Below, in pieces: positions 26,349 to 35,776 of a DNA stretch of 64,000 bases. Both the position numbers and the translations under genes were made by a program. This DNA is from Hyphomicrobiales bacterium (GTDB lineage Bacteria; Pseudomonadota; Alphaproteobacteria; Rhizobiales; Rhizobiaceae): positions 248,001 through 312,000 of the forward strand of contig UCEY01000002.1 in assembly GCA_900471605.1 (NCBI GenBank), read 5' to 3'. The notes below the pieces were generated by a model that saw only the letters and a program-made list of their open reading frames with translations, did not search any database and had not been told where the DNA came from. How positions within the stretch are numbered: the first letter of the stretch is position 1; every line of letters starts with the position of its first letter.

Positions 26349-27593
26349 GTGAGCGGTTTGGAAACGGCCATCAGGAACGCACTGGATCGCTCGAACCGGG
26401 CGGACCGGGAGATCAGGGCACGTATTTATCAGTCGGCGCGCCAGGCGCTGGATGCCGGCCTTCGCAAGCAGGGCGTCAGCGACCGGCTGGTCATCATGCA
26501 GCAGCATGAGCTCCTGGAGCGGAAGATCCACGAGATCGAGATGGCGGAGGTCCAGCGTCTGGCCGAACCGCCAGCCGAACCCGTCGTCGAGCTCGATGCG
26601 GAACTGCCATATGCCGCGGGATCCATGGCGGTGGAGTCTCCGGTCATGGAGGCTCGCCCGCGGCCGGACGCACCCCAACGGTCCGCGGCCCCGCCATCCG
26701 TAGCGCCGGCCATCGATACCGTTTCCGGCGAGATGCGTTCTACCGCTTCCGCGGCTGCGGCTATGTCCTCCGGCGATCTCGGCGGCGTCAGCCCCGCGCG
26801 CGGCGAGCGGATCGAGGCCGAGCAATCCCAGACGGCACCCCAGGCAAAAGCGGCAAAGCCGGGCAAGGCGAACAAAGCAAACAAGGCCGCCCGTTCGTCA
26901 TCCGACGGCGGACTGGACGTCCCGCCGGAGCGGGCCGCCAAACCCCGGAAGCGTCGCGGTTTCCTGTCACATCTCCTGACCTGGATCATCACCCTTGGCG
27001 TGGTCGGCGGGGCCTGCTGGTGGTTCTATCAATCCGGTCTCGTGCAGTCGATCATCGAGGAGGCGATGAAGTCCGCGGACCGCTCGGTCGCCGGCCAGGG
27101 GGCGGGGCAGGGGCCGACCGCCTTCGATCCGCGCCGTGGTTTCTCGGATGAATGGGTGGAGATTTTCGTGCCCTCCAAGGCGGCGGAGATGAAAGCCGGC
27201 GGCCAGGCAAAGGTCGAGGCGGTCGCCGCTTCGGAAGGACAGGCCGTCCGCATCGTGTCCGCTACGCCAAGTGAAGGCGGCGATGTTTCGGTCGACGTGC
27301 CGCCGGAAGTCCTGCGCGAAATGGCTGGCAAGAGCTCGACGGTGGCGCTGACCCTGCAGTCTGGGCAGAACAGTTCCGTCCAGCTCTCGGTGCGCTGCGA
27401 TTTCGGAAGTCTCGGCAGCTGCAGCCGTCACCGCTTCACGGCAACCCAGGAAAAGCTGGAGGCGCTCTTCCGGGTGACCTTCGAACGCTCGCTCGCCCCC
27501 AACCGGCCCGGCCGCCTGGTCTTCAACAGCGGGATCGACGGCGCCGACCGGGCGGTGCTGCTTTATTCGGTGCGTATCCTGCCCGGTCAATAA
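26349..27593 (+). CDS. Single-pass membrane protein of unknown function
   Basis: A 414-residue protein I cannot assign. Residues 1-75 are charged and helical (LDRSNRADREIRARIYQSARQALD..., KIHEIEMAEVQ) and may form a coiled coil. Residues 75-205 are Ala/Pro/Lys-rich and probably disordered. One membrane segment lies near 212-232 (LLTWIITLGVVGGACWWFY), preceded by a basic RKRRGF, so the N-terminus is likely cytosolic. The C-terminal 180 residues look like a folded extracytoplasmic domain with a pair of Cys (RCDFGSLGSCSRHRF). The GTG start at 26349 is supported by AAGAAGGA. It ends three bases before the ppk2 stop on the other strand. Confidence 0.72.
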   Translation: MSGLETAIRNALDRSNRADREIRARIYQSARQALDAGLRKQGVSDRLVIMQQHELLERKIHEIEMAEVQRLAEPPAEPVVELDAELPYAAGSMAVESPVMEARPRPDAPQRSAAPPSVAPAIDTVSGEMRSTASAAAAMSSGDLGGVSPARGERIEAEQSQTAPQAKAAKPGKANKANKAARSSSDGGLDVPPERAAKPRKRRGFLSHLLTWIITLGVVGGACWWFYQSGLVQSIIEEAMKSADRSVAGQGAGQGPTAFDPRRGFSDEWVEIFVPSKAAEMKAGGQAKVEAVAASEGQAVRIVSATPSEGGDVSVDVPPEVLREMAGKSSTVALTLQSGQNSSVQLSVRCDFGSLGSCSRHRFTATQEKLEALFRVTFERSLAPNRPGRLVFNSGIDGADRAVLLYSVRILPGQ

Positions 27594-27596
27594 GCT

Positions 27597-28478
27597 CTAT
27601 TTCAGGAATTTCGGGCCGAAACCGAAGATCTTGTCGTCGATTTCGCCGATTGCGTCCTTGTCCTTGCCCTCGTAGTCCAGCGACAGCAGGATATGGCGGA
27701 TGACGTTGAGGCGGGCGCGGCGCTTGTCGTTGGCCCGAACCACCGCCCAGGGCGTCTCTTTGTTGTGGGTCTTTTCGAGCATCGCGTCGCGCTTCTCCGT
27801 GTAGTCGTCCCACTTGTGGAGTGCGGCGATGTCCATCGGCGACAGTTTCCAGATCTTGAGCGGATCATGCCGCCGGTCGTGGAACCGCTTGAGCTGCATC
27901 TCGCGGCCGATATCCAGCCAGAACTTAAAGAAGATGATGCCCTCGTCGGAAATCGTATCCTCGAAGCGCGGCACCGCCTTCATGAACGCCTTGTATTGCT
28001 CCGGCGTGCAGAAACCCATGACCGGCTCCACCCCGGCCCGGTTATACCAGGAGCGGTCGAAGAGCACGATCTCCCCGGCTGTCGGGAAATGCGAGATGTA
28101 GCGCTGGAAATACCACTGGCCGGCCTCGGTCTCGGTCGGCTTGTTGAGGGCCACCACGCGGGCCGAACGCGGATTGAGGTAGGCATTGATCGAAAAGATC
28201 GTCCCGCCCTTGCCGGCGGCGTCGCGACCCTCGAACAGGGCCATCATCCGCTTGCCGGTGGCCTTCAGCCAGAACTGCACCTTGACGAGTTCGACCTGCA
28301 GCTTCTCCAGATGTTTCGCGTATTTGTCCTTGTCCAGCTTGTCGTCATGGGGATATCCGCCTGAGCCGAGAGCATGTTCCTCGATCCAGCCCGGCAGTTC
28401 CGGGTCGTCGATATCGAACCGCCTGAGCTTGCCGTTGATGTCGATGGTGACTGCCCGGCTTTCGGTTTCATCCGCCAT
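27597..28478 (-). CDS. ppk2: Polyphosphate kinase 2
   Basis: A 293-residue PPK2-family kinase that moves phosphate between polyphosphate and nucleoside di- or monophosphates. It has the Walker A motif [13 protein letters not shown], the acidic Walker [13 protein letters not shown] and the lid module [20 protein letters not shown]. Single-domain members of this length (class I) usually make ATP or GTP from the diphosphate. The start at 28478 has GGAGGA nine bases upstream; the frame extends to 28613 but without a ribosome-binding site. It is divergent from phoR, so it sits next to the phosphate regulon. Whether it is under Pho control is unproven; one consensus PHO half-site lies between the two genes. 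Confidence 0.93.
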   Translation of the reverse strand: MADETESRAVTIDINGKLRRFDIDDPELPGWIEEHALGSGGYPHDDKLDKDKYAKHLEKLQVELVKVQFWLKATGKRMMALFEGRDAAGKGGTIFSINAYLNPRSARVVALNKPTETEAGQWYFQRYISHFPTAGEIVLFDRSWYNRAGVEPVMGFCTPEQYKAFMKAVPRFEDTISDEGIIFFKFWLDIGREMQLKRFHDRRHDPLKIWKLSPMDIAALHKWDDYTEKRDAMLEKTHNKETPWAVVRANDKRRARLNVIRHILLSLDYEGKDKDAIGEIDDKIFGFGPKFLK

Positions 28479-28612
28479 GATACTGTTTCCTCCGATCGAT
28501 CCGCCATGCGGGACGGTATCCGATATGTAAAGCAAGTTCGAAATTCCGCTACCATGTGGATAGCGCCTATTTTCGCGATAGCCCATCGGAAGCGATGTAT
28601 ATCTGTCATGCA

Positions 28613-28630
28613 AGGGATATATGAGCGCGT
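28613..28630 (+). promoter_or_regulatory. Weak PHO-box candidate between ppk2 and phoR
   Basis: CTGTCAT (28613-28619) matches the PHO heptamer exactly. Four bases later comes GGGATAT, a poor second copy. It is 23 bases from the phoR start and 135 from ppk2. Too weak for a firm call. Confidence 0.3.
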
Positions 28631-28652
28631 GTTCAACCTGTGAAAGCTGCGA

Positions 28653-29942
28653 GTGGGATCTGTGGAGTCGGTACTGGAGAAATGGCGTCGGGGTCTGGGC
28701 ACGCTCGCTGCGAGGGCCCGCCAGGAACGGCCTCTGTTGCTGCTTCTCACCCTTCTGGGGATGATCGCGTTTGTGATCGGGATGGATTGGGTGGGCGTGC
28801 TGGTGGGCTGGCTCCTCCTGGTTCTGGTCGTCGTCGGGCGCAAGCCCGCCGCCCTTCCGCCACCGGTGCCCGATCCTGTCCGGGAAGAGGAGCCGGACTT
28901 TCAGCCGCTGCCGCAGGTGGCGGCGACACTCGGTGCGCTCGATATTCCGGCTTTCGTGCTGGGCGAGGATGTCACGGTCCTCTACCAGAACAAGGCGGCC
29001 GAAAAGGCCTTCGGAATCCTGCCGCCTGGATCACATCTTTCGGCACGGCTGCGTTCGCCGGGCATTCTCGACATGGTGCGGGAAACCATTGCCACCGACG
29101 AGCCGAACCAGATCGAGCATTCCGAGCGCCTGCCCTCCGAGCGTGTCTATACCCTGCGCATCGCCCCGATCGATCTCGGCGAGACGGTGCCGCATCGCTT
29201 GGATGGAGTGGCGCAAAAACTCTATCTCCTGTCATTCCGGGATATTTCCGAATTGCGCCGGATCGACCGGATGCGCTCGGATTTCGTGGCCAATGCCAGC
29301 CATGAACTGCGCACGCCGCTTGCGTCCCTGAGGGGGTTCATCGAGACCCTGCAGGGGCCGGCCCGCTCCGATCCCGCCGCGCATGAACGGTTCCTGGCCA
29401 TCATGTTCGACCAGGCGACGCGCATGAGCCGTCTTGTCGACGACCTGATGTCGCTGTCACGCCTGGAGCTCAAATCCCATATCGCTCCCGACCAGACGAT
29501 CGACCTGAAGCCGCTGATCGGCCATGTGCGCGATGCATTGGTGCCGCTCGCCGACGATCTTGGCGTGGAGATCCGCACGCATCTGCCCGAAGGCAAGGTG
29601 GAGGTGCTGGGCGATCGCGACGAGCTTGTCCAGGTTTTCGAAAACCTGATCGAGAACGCCTGCAAATACGGCCAGGAAGGCAAGTTCGTGGACGTCTATC
29701 TCAGGAACGGCGCCTCGGATCCGGTGGAAGTCACCGTCGTCGACCAGGGGCCGGGCATCCCGGCCGAGCACGTTCCGCGGCTGACCGAGCGCTTCTACCG
29801 CGTCAGCGTGGCCGACAGTCGTTCCAAGAAAGGGACGGGCCTTGGCCTTGCAATCGTCAAGCACATCCTCACCCGCCACAGGGCGCGTCTGATCGTGAAG
29901 TCGGAAGTGGGGAAGGGAAGCGAGTTTACCGTCAGGTTCTGA
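28653..29942 (+). CDS. phoR: Phosphate-regulon sensor histidine kinase
   Basis: A 429-residue membrane histidine kinase. Two hydrophobic segments near residues 27-45 and 47-62 anchor it, a PAS-like domain spans about 90-200, the dimerisation/phosphoacceptor motif [13 protein letters not shown] has His217, and the ATPase domain shows [10 protein letters not shown] (N box), DQGPGIP (G1) and [10 protein letters not shown] (G2). It should autophosphorylate under phosphate limitation and pass the phosphate to PhoB. First gene of the pho-pst block. The start codon is GTG at 28653, with GTG at 28662 as the alternative; both have only a modest upstream GAGTGGGA. Confidence 0.93.
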   Translation: MGSVESVLEKWRRGLGTLAARARQERPLLLLLTLLGMIAFVIGMDWVGVLVGWLLLVLVVVGRKPAALPPPVPDPVREEEPDFQPLPQVAATLGALDIPAFVLGEDVTVLYQNKAAEKAFGILPPGSHLSARLRSPGILDMVRETIATDEPNQIEHSERLPSERVYTLRIAPIDLGETVPHRLDGVAQKLYLLSFRDISELRRIDRMRSDFVANASHELRTPLASLRGFIETLQGPARSDPAAHERFLAIMFDQATRMSRLVDDLMSLSRLELKSHIAPDQTIDLKPLIGHVRDALVPLADDLGVEIRTHLPEGKVEVLGDRDELVQVFENLIENACKYGQEGKFVDVYLRNGASDPVEVTVVDQGPGIPAEHVPRLTERFYRVSVADSRSKKGTGLGLAIVKHILTRHRARLIVKSEVGKGSEFTVRF

Positions 29943-29984
29943 CATAAAACCCTCGCATTGCAATCCTGTGCAATCATTTTGTGA

Positions 29985-30033
29985 TGACATATCAATGGCT
30001 TGATATGTCACAAATGTTTCATTGAATTGACAT
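29985..30033 (+). promoter_or_regulatory. PHO box and palindrome upstream of pstS
   Basis: Three heptamers repeat with an 11-base period: ATGTCAC (30005-30011), GTTTCAT (30016-30022) and TTGACAT (30027-30033), matching the (C/T)TGTCAT-type PhoB repeat. They partly overlap a perfect palindrome, TGACATATCAA / TTGATATGTCA (29985-29995, 30000-30010), which places a heptamer on each strand. PhoB should bind here and activate pstS. Confidence 0.75.
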
Positions 30034-30136
30034 AAAAGAGAGGGGCTACAGCGGCTAAGACAAGCGGGCCGAGCGTTGGCGAGAGCGAGAGCCAGCGCCG
30101 TCCGCATTCACACAAGCCCATGACGGGAGATTCCTC

Positions 30137-31171
30137 ATGACCATCCTTAAACTTTCCGCAGCTGCCCTGGTGGCCTCCGTTGCGTTTGCCGGCGCTGCCG
30201 CCGCACGCGACCAGGTTCAGGTTGCTGGTTCGTCCACCGTTCTTCCCTACGCGAAGATCGTTGCCGAATCTTTCGGCGAAGCCTTCCCGAAGTTCAAGAC
30301 CCCGGTCGTTGAGTCCGGCGGCACCGGCGCTGGCCTCAAGGAATTCTGCAAGGGCGTTGGCGAAGCCACGATCGACATTGCAAACGCTTCCCGCCCGATC
30401 AACAAGTCTGAAGCCGATGCCTGCAAGGCAGCCGGCGTCACCGACATCCAGGAAATCCGCATCGGTTACGACGGCATCGTTTTCGCGACTGCCAGCAGCA
30501 ACGGCGACATGAAGCTCGAGCCGAAGGACATCTACAAGGCGCTCGCCGCTCAGGTCGTTGTTGACGGCAAGCTCGTCGCCAACCCTTACAAGAACTGGTC
30601 GGACATCAACCCGACGCTTCCGAAGGGCCCGATCGCTGCCTACATCCCGGGCGAAAAGCACGGCACCCGCGAAGTTTTCGAACTGAACGTTCTCGCAGCA
30701 GGCTGCAAGGACGCCGGCGCAACCGACGTCATCGCCAAGGAAATCGCTGACAAGGCTGCCCAGGCCAAGGCCTGCGTTGCTGTCCGCAAGGACGGCGTTG
30801 CTGTCGACATCGACGGCGACTACACCGAGACGCTCGCTCGCATCGCCGCCAACAAGACCGGCGTCGGCGTATTCGGCCTCGCTTTCTACGAAAACAACGC
30901 TGACAAGCTGAAGGTCGCCACCATGCGTGGCATCAAGCCGACCTCGGCCACCATTGCTGACGGCACCTACCCGGTTTCCCGCCCGCTGTTCTTCTACGTC
31001 AAGAAGGCTCACCTGGGCGTTGTTCCGGGCCTCAAGGAATACGTCGAGTTCTTCACCTCTGACGACATGGTCGGCCCCGAGTCGCCGCTCGTCGAGTACG
31101 GCCTCGTTGCTGCTCCGGAAGCCCAGCGCGTCCAGGTCCGCAAGGACTTCGCCGCCGGCAAGACCATGTAA
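30137..31171 (+). CDS. pstS: Phosphate ABC transporter substrate-binding protein
   Basis: A 344-residue periplasmic phosphate-binding protein. The signal peptide is about 23 residues (LSAAALVASVAFAGAAAA). Phosphate-contacting segments are recognisable: VAGSSTVLP, ESGGTGAGLKEFC and IANASRPINKSE, plus GEKHGTREVFEL for the second lobe. Codon choice differs from neighbours, favouring GCT/GTT with few rare codons, as in highly expressed genes. It follows a PHO box and is followed by a hairpin (31181-31205) that would leave pstS more abundant than the membrane genes. The protein delivers phosphate to PstC/PstA. Confidence 0.97.
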   Translation: MTILKLSAAALVASVAFAGAAAARDQVQVAGSSTVLPYAKIVAESFGEAFPKFKTPVVESGGTGAGLKEFCKGVGEATIDIANASRPINKSEADACKAAGVTDIQEIRIGYDGIVFATASSNGDMKLEPKDIYKALAAQVVVDGKLVANPYKNWSDINPTLPKGPIAAYIPGEKHGTREVFELNVLAAGCKDAGATDVIAKEIADKAAQAKACVAVRKDGVAVDIDGDYTETLARIAANKTGVGVFGLAFYENNADKLKVATMRGIKPTSATIADGTYPVSRPLFFYVKKAHLGVVPGLKEYVEFFTSDDMVGPESPLVEYGLVAAPEAQRVQVRKDFAAGKTM

Positions 31172-31180
31172 TTGAAAGCC

Positions 31181-31205
31181 CGGCGCCGCTGATGAGGCGG
31201 CGCCG
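31181..31205 (+). terminator. Partial terminator between pstS and pstC
   Basis: Arms CGGCGCCGC and GCGGCGCCG (31181-31189, 31197-31205) around TGATGAG, followed by TTTCTCTT. Stable stem with a mediocre T tract, suited to reducing read-through into pstCAB. Confidence 0.65.
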
Positions 31206-31355
31206 TTTCTCTTCTGGCCGAGGCTTTTCGTCTCGGTGGGGATCGTCGGTTTACGGCGATGGTGTTGCGCAAGGCGCGACGGCGAATGCGATCGGTTCCG
31301 ATGAACGGAACTGGGCGGTGATGGGTTGCCGCCGAAGGCGGTACGCCGGGGGATT

Positions 31356-32843
31356 ATGATGAACACATCACTCATATTGTTGATTTTGGCGATAATCGGC
31401 ATAGCCGGTTACGTCGCCGGTGCCCGCCACGCGATGGCACTGGTCGGAGGGGTTTCCTCCAAACTTCATTCGCGGCCTGGCTATTATGGTTCTTTTGTCG
31501 CCGTTTGGGCGATTGTGCCGGCCGTTGTCATTCTTTTTGTCTGGCTGGTCGCCAGCCCGATCTACATCAGCTCGTCCGTGCGCGGCGCGTTTCCCGAAGA
31601 CGTGAAGGCGCAGTCTCAGGCCGAGCAAGGCCTGAGTTACGGCATGATCACCTCGATCGCCCGTGGCATGAACGCGCTGACCCGGGACGAGATTGCTCGC
31701 GTCGAGAACAATCCGATCGAGCTGCGCACCGCCCTCGGCGCGAAGGGCGTACCGCTTGCCGGCGACCCGAAGCCTTATATGGTCAAGGCCGCTGCCGACC
31801 TGAACACGATGACCTTCGTCAGCCGCATGCTCATGACGATCGTCGTGCTGGCGGCTTCCGTCGGCGGTGCATTCTCCGCCTATCGCCAGATTGCGCCGCG
31901 CTTCCGCGCCCGCAACCGGGTGGAAAAAGTCATCCTGGGCAGCCTCGTCGTCGCGTCTTCGATCGCCATTCTGACCACGGTCGGCATCGTCGCCTCGATG
32001 CTCACCGAAGCGGCCCACTTCTTCGCGGCTATTCCAGCCTGGGAATTCTTCTTCGGCACGGTCTGGGATCCGCGTTTCGCCGCTGCCGGTTCCGGCGGCT
32101 CGGAAGGCCAATTCGGCCTCATTCCGCTGCTGCTCGGCACGCTTTATATCGGCTTCGTCGCGATGCTTTTCGCGGTTCCGATCGGCCTTTTTTCGGCAAT
32201 CTACATGTCGGAATATGCATCGCCGAAGGTCCGCTCGGTCGCCAAGCCCCTGCTCGAAGTGCTCGCCGGCATTCCGACCATCGTCTACGGCTTCTTCGCA
32301 CTGACGACCGTCGGCCCGTTCCTGCGCGATCTCTCCTCGCAGCTGAACGGCCTCGTCACCGGTGATTATTCCAACTTCATCCAGGCGCAGAGCGTTCTGA
32401 CCGCCGGTTTCGTCATGGGCATCATGCTGATCCCTTACGTTTCCTCGCTGTCGGACGATATCATCACCGCAGTGCCACGTGCCCTGCGTGACGGCTCGCT
32501 CGGTCTCGGTGCCACCCGCTCGGAAACCATCAAGAAGGTAGTCCTGCCGGCGGCTCTGCCGGGCATCGTCGGCGCGCTTCTGATGACTGCATCGCGCGCC
32601 GTCGGCGAAACCATGATCGTCGTGCTTGCGGCCGGTGTCGCCGCCCGCCTGCAGATCAACCCCTTCGAGCCGATGACGACCGTGACCGTCAAGATCGTCA
32701 ACCAGCTGACGGGTGACCTTGAGTTCACCTCGCCGCAGACGCTGGTTGCCTTCGCGCTGGGCATCACGCTTTTCGCCATCACGCTTTGCCTCAACATCTA
32801 CGCGCTTTATATCGTGCGCAAATACCGGGAGCAGTACGAATGA
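31356..32843 (+). CDS. pstC: Phosphate ABC transporter permease PstC
   Basis: A 495-residue membrane permease, about 175 residues longer than E. coli PstC. The extension is N-terminal: a membrane segment at about 5-25, one near 48-70, a periplasmic domain, then another membrane segment. The permease core begins around residue 245 and holds the EAA-type loop ...PRALRDGSLGLGATRSETIKKVVLPAALPG that docks on PstB (given in part). Start at 31356 (ATGATG) follows GGGGGA. It overlaps pstA by four bases. The long form is normal in rhizobia; I do not know what the extra domain does. Confidence 0.94.
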   Translation: MMNTSLILLILAIIGIAGYVAGARHAMALVGGVSSKLHSRPGYYGSFVAVWAIVPAVVILFVWLVASPIYISSSVRGAFPEDVKAQSQAEQGLSYGMITSIARGMNALTRDEIARVENNPIELRTALGAKGVPLAGDPKPYMVKAAADLNTMTFVSRMLMTIVVLAASVGGAFSAYRQIAPRFRARNRVEKVILGSLVVASSIAILTTVGIVASMLTEAAHFFAAIPAWEFFFGTVWDPRFAAAGSGGSEGQFGLIPLLLGTLYIGFVAMLFAVPIGLFSAIYMSEYASPKVRSVAKPLLEVLAGIPTIVYGFFALTTVGPFLRDLSSQLNGLVTGDYSNFIQAQSVLTAGFVMGIMLIPYVSSLSDDIITAVPRALRDGSLGLGATRSETIKKVVLPAALPGIVGALLMTASRAVGETMIVVLAAGVAARLQINPFEPMTTVTVKIVNQLTGDLEFTSPQTLVAFALGITLFAITLCLNIYALYIVRKYREQYE

Positions 32844-34159
32844 CCGATGTGGTTTCTCCCGCCGCCGGCATCCCCAAGGCCAAGTCCGTCCGTCGCGATA
32901 TCGGCATCAAGCGCCGCTACGCCGCCGAACGCCGCTTCCGTGCCTATGGCATCGCCGCGCTTTCCTTCGGCATCATCTTCCTGATGCTTCTCCTGTGGTC
33001 GGTGGTCTCCAAGGGCTATACCGCCTTCCAGCAGACCATGATCACCATGCCGGTCGAGTTCTCGCAGCAGATCATCGACCCGCAGAACGAACGTGCCACC
33101 AATCCGCAGAAGCTGATGACGGCGAACTATCCGGTCGTCGCCCGCAACGCTCTCGCCAAGCTGCTCAATGTCAGTGTGGACGACCGCGTCGCTGCCCGTG
33201 CGATCGGCCAGATGCTGTCGGATGGCGTCCGTGTTCAGCTGCGTGACCTGGTCGTCGCCAATCCGGCGATCATCGGCACGACGCAGACGGTAACCCTGCT
33301 CGCTTCCGGCGATATCGACTCGGCCTTCAAGGGGCAGGTCGACCTCACGGTCAGCCAGGAGAACCGCAAGATCAACGACCAGCAGCTCGGCTGGATGAAG
33401 CAGCTCTCCGACAGCGGCGCGCTTGCCAAGCACTTCAACGGCGGCATTTTCGTCAATGGCGCATCGAGCCGTCCGGAAGCAGCCGGCGTCGGCGTCGCTC
33501 TGATCGGCTCGTTCTACATGATGCTGATCGTACTGGCGCTGTCTCTGCCGATCGGCGTCGCGGCCTCGATCTATCTCGAGGAGTTCGCGCCGAAGAACAG
33601 GTTCACCGACCTGATCGAGGTGAACATCAACAACCTCGCGGCCGTTCCCTCGATCGTCTACGGTCTGCTCGGCCTGGCTGTCTTCGTCAACTTCATGGGC
33701 CTGCCGCGTTCCGCCTCCTTCGTCGGCGGCCTCGTGCTCACCCTCATGACGCTGCCGACGATCATCATCGCGACCCGCGCGGCATTGAAGGCCGTGCCGC
33801 CTTCGATCCGCGCAGCGGCCCTTGGCCTCGGCGCATCCAAGATGCAGACGATCTTCCACCATGTCCTGCCGCTCGCGATGCCGGGCATTCTGACCGGCAC
33901 CATCATCGGTCTGGCCCACGCACTCGGCGAAACCGCACCGCTGCTTCTGATCGGCATGGTGGCCTTCGTCGCCAACTATCCGACCACGCCTCTCGACCCG
34001 TCGACGGCGCTGCCGGTGCAGATCTACATGTGGGCGAACGAAGCGGAGCGCGCGTTCGTCGAGCGTACCTCGGGAGCGATCATCATCCTGCTCCTGTTCC
34101 TCATCCTAATGAATGTTGGCGCAATTCTCTTGCGGCGTCGCTTCGAGCGGCGTTGGTAG
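32840..34159 (+). CDS. pstA: Phosphate ABC transporter permease PstA
   Basis: A 439-residue permease, again longer than E. coli PstA (296), because of an N-terminal DUF3333-type domain (residues about 20-210: one membrane segment near 40-60 and a periplasmic region with [20 protein letters not shown]) before the six-helix core. The core has the coupling loop [24 protein letters not shown]. It pairs with PstC to form the phosphate channel. Its ATG lies within the pstC stop (ATGA), so translation is coupled. The end of the gene is 13 bases before pstB. Confidence 0.94.
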   Translation: MTDVVSPAAGIPKAKSVRRDIGIKRRYAAERRFRAYGIAALSFGIIFLMLLLWSVVSKGYTAFQQTMITMPVEFSQQIIDPQNERATNPQKLMTANYPVVARNALAKLLNVSVDDRVAARAIGQMLSDGVRVQLRDLVVANPAIIGTTQTVTLLASGDIDSAFKGQVDLTVSQENRKINDQQLGWMKQLSDSGALAKHFNGGIFVNGASSRPEAAGVGVALIGSFYMMLIVLALSLPIGVAASIYLEEFAPKNRFTDLIEVNINNLAAVPSIVYGLLGLAVFVNFMGLPRSASFVGGLVLTLMTLPTIIIATRAALKAVPPSIRAAALGLGASKMQTIFHHVLPLAMPGILTGTIIGLAHALGETAPLLLIGMVAFVANYPTTPLDPSTALPVQIYMWANEAERAFVERTSGAIIILLLFLILMNVGAILLRRRFERRW

Positions 34160-34172
34160 AAGGAGTATGACA

Positions 34173-34988
34173 ATGAATATGATGTCAGAATCAGCAGTTG
34201 AAAAGGCGCTGGACCAAAAGATGAGTGATGCATCCCACAAGATGATCGGCAAGGACGTTTCGGTGTATTACGGCGAGAAGCGCGCGCTTTTCGACGTGAA
34301 TCTCAACGTCCGCGAAAACACTGTGACCGCTCTCATCGGCCCTTCCGGTTGCGGCAAGTCCACCTTCCTGCGTTGCCTCAACCGCATGAACGACACGATC
34401 GAGAACTGCCGCGTCACCGGCAAGATCACCCTCGACACGGACGATATCTACGACCAGAACATCGACGTCGTGGAACTTCGCGCCCGCGTCGGCATGGTCT
34501 TCCAGAAGCCGAACCCGTTCCCGAAGACCATCTACGAGAACATTTCCTATGGTCCGCGCATCCACGGCCTTTCCAAGAGCAAGGCCGACATGGACCAGAT
34601 CGTCGAAGCGAGCCTGCAGCGCGCCGGCCTCTGGACCGAGGTCAAGGATCGTCTGCATGAATCCGGCACCGGCCTTTCCGGCGGTCAGCAGCAGCGCCTG
34701 TGCATTGCCCGTGCGATCGCCGTATCGCCGGAAGTCATCCTGATGGACGAACCCTGCTCGGCTCTCGACCCGATCGCGACCGCCAAGGTCGAGGAGCTCA
34801 TCCACGAGCTGCGCGCCAACTACACGATCGTCATCGTGACGCACTCGATGCAGCAGGCCGCCCGCGTGTCGCAGCGCACCGCCATGTTCCATCTCGGCCA
34901 GCTCGTCGAGGAGAACGATACGGACAAGATGTTCACCAACCCCGACGACCAGCGCACCCAGGATTACATCATGGGTCGTTTCGGCTGA
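34173..34988 (+). CDS. pstB: Phosphate ABC transporter ATP-binding protein
   Basis: A 271-residue ATPase that powers PstSCA. It has Walker [10 protein letters not shown] (residues 56-64), the Q-loop [10 protein letters not shown], signature LSGGQQQR (168-175), Walker B VILMDEP (188-194) and the switch His in IVTHSMQQA. All are canonical. Two ATGs compete: 34167, only one base after GGAG, and 34173, seven bases after it; I use the second. The protein sits on the inner face of the membrane with PstA and PstC and, with PhoU, signals phosphate status to PhoR. Confidence 0.96.
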   Translation: MNMMSESAVEKALDQKMSDASHKMIGKDVSVYYGEKRALFDVNLNVRENTVTALIGPSGCGKSTFLRCLNRMNDTIENCRVTGKITLDTDDIYDQNIDVVELRARVGMVFQKPNPFPKTIYENISYGPRIHGLSKSKADMDQIVEASLQRAGLWTEVKDRLHESGTGLSGGQQQRLCIARAIAVSPEVILMDEPCSALDPIATAKVEELIHELRANYTIVIVTHSMQQAARVSQRTAMFHLGQLVEENDTDKMFTNPDDQRTQDYIMGRFG

Positions 34989-35033
34989 TCCAGCCGACCG
35001 TGCCGCCTGAAAATCAATTTTGAGGACTAGAAG

Positions 35034-35747
35034 ATGGCATCGACCCATATCCTGTCGGCCTATGACGACGAACTGAAATATCTGAGCCGCCGCATCTCCG
35101 AGATGGGCGGTCTTGCCGAGCAGATGTGCTCGGACGCCGTGCGCGCGCTGGTCAATTCCGACGCCGCACTCGCCCAGAAGGTCATCTCCGACGACGTGAT
35201 CCTCGATCACGCCGAGCGCGAGATCGGCGACAAGGCGATCGTCACGATCGCCCGTCGCCAGCCGGTTGCAGCCGACCTTCGCGAAATCGTCGGTTCGCTG
35301 CGCATCGCTTCCGATCTGGAGCGCGTCGGCGACCTTGGCAAGAACACTGCCAAGCGCGTCATCGCGGTTCAGGGCACCGGCGTTCCGCGCAAGCTCGCCC
35401 GCGGCCTCGAACATCTCTCCGATCTCGCCCTCGTGCAGCTGAAGGACGTCCTCGACGTCTATGCGACGCGTTCGGCGGAAAAGGCCGAGGCGATCCGCAT
35501 CCGCGACGAGGAAATCGACGCGATGTACACCTCGCTGTTCCGCGAACTCCTCACCTACATGATGGAAGATCCGCGCAACATCACCACCTGCACGCATCTG
35601 CTGTTCTGCGCCAAGAACATCGAGCGTATCGGCGACCACGCCACCAACATCGCCGAGACCATCTACTACATGACGACGGGCGCGCAGCCTGAAGGCGATC
35701 GCCCGAAGGACGACTCGTCGAACACGCTCGGTGCGATCACCGAATAA
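35034..35747 (+). CDS. phoU: Phosphate-specific transport regulatory protein
   Basis: A 237-residue all-helical PhoU, two three-helix bundles with the metal-binding repeats: ERVGDLGKNTAKR in the first half and ERIGDHATNIAETI in the second. It links the Pst transporter to PhoR and keeps the regulon off when phosphate is plentiful. Placed between pstB and phoB, 45 bases after pstB and 29 before phoB, with GAGGACTAGAAG before its ATG. Full length for the family. Confidence 0.97.
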   Translation: MASTHILSAYDDELKYLSRRISEMGGLAEQMCSDAVRALVNSDAALAQKVISDDVILDHAEREIGDKAIVTIARRQPVAADLREIVGSLRIASDLERVGDLGKNTAKRVIAVQGTGVPRKLARGLEHLSDLALVQLKDVLDVYATRSAEKAEAIRIRDEEIDAMYTSLFRELLTYMMEDPRNITTCTHLLFCAKNIERIGDHATNIAETIYYMTTGAQPEGDRPKDDSSNTLGAITE

Positions 35748-35776
35748 TGATGGAATGCTGACGGAGCAGAGCTGAA

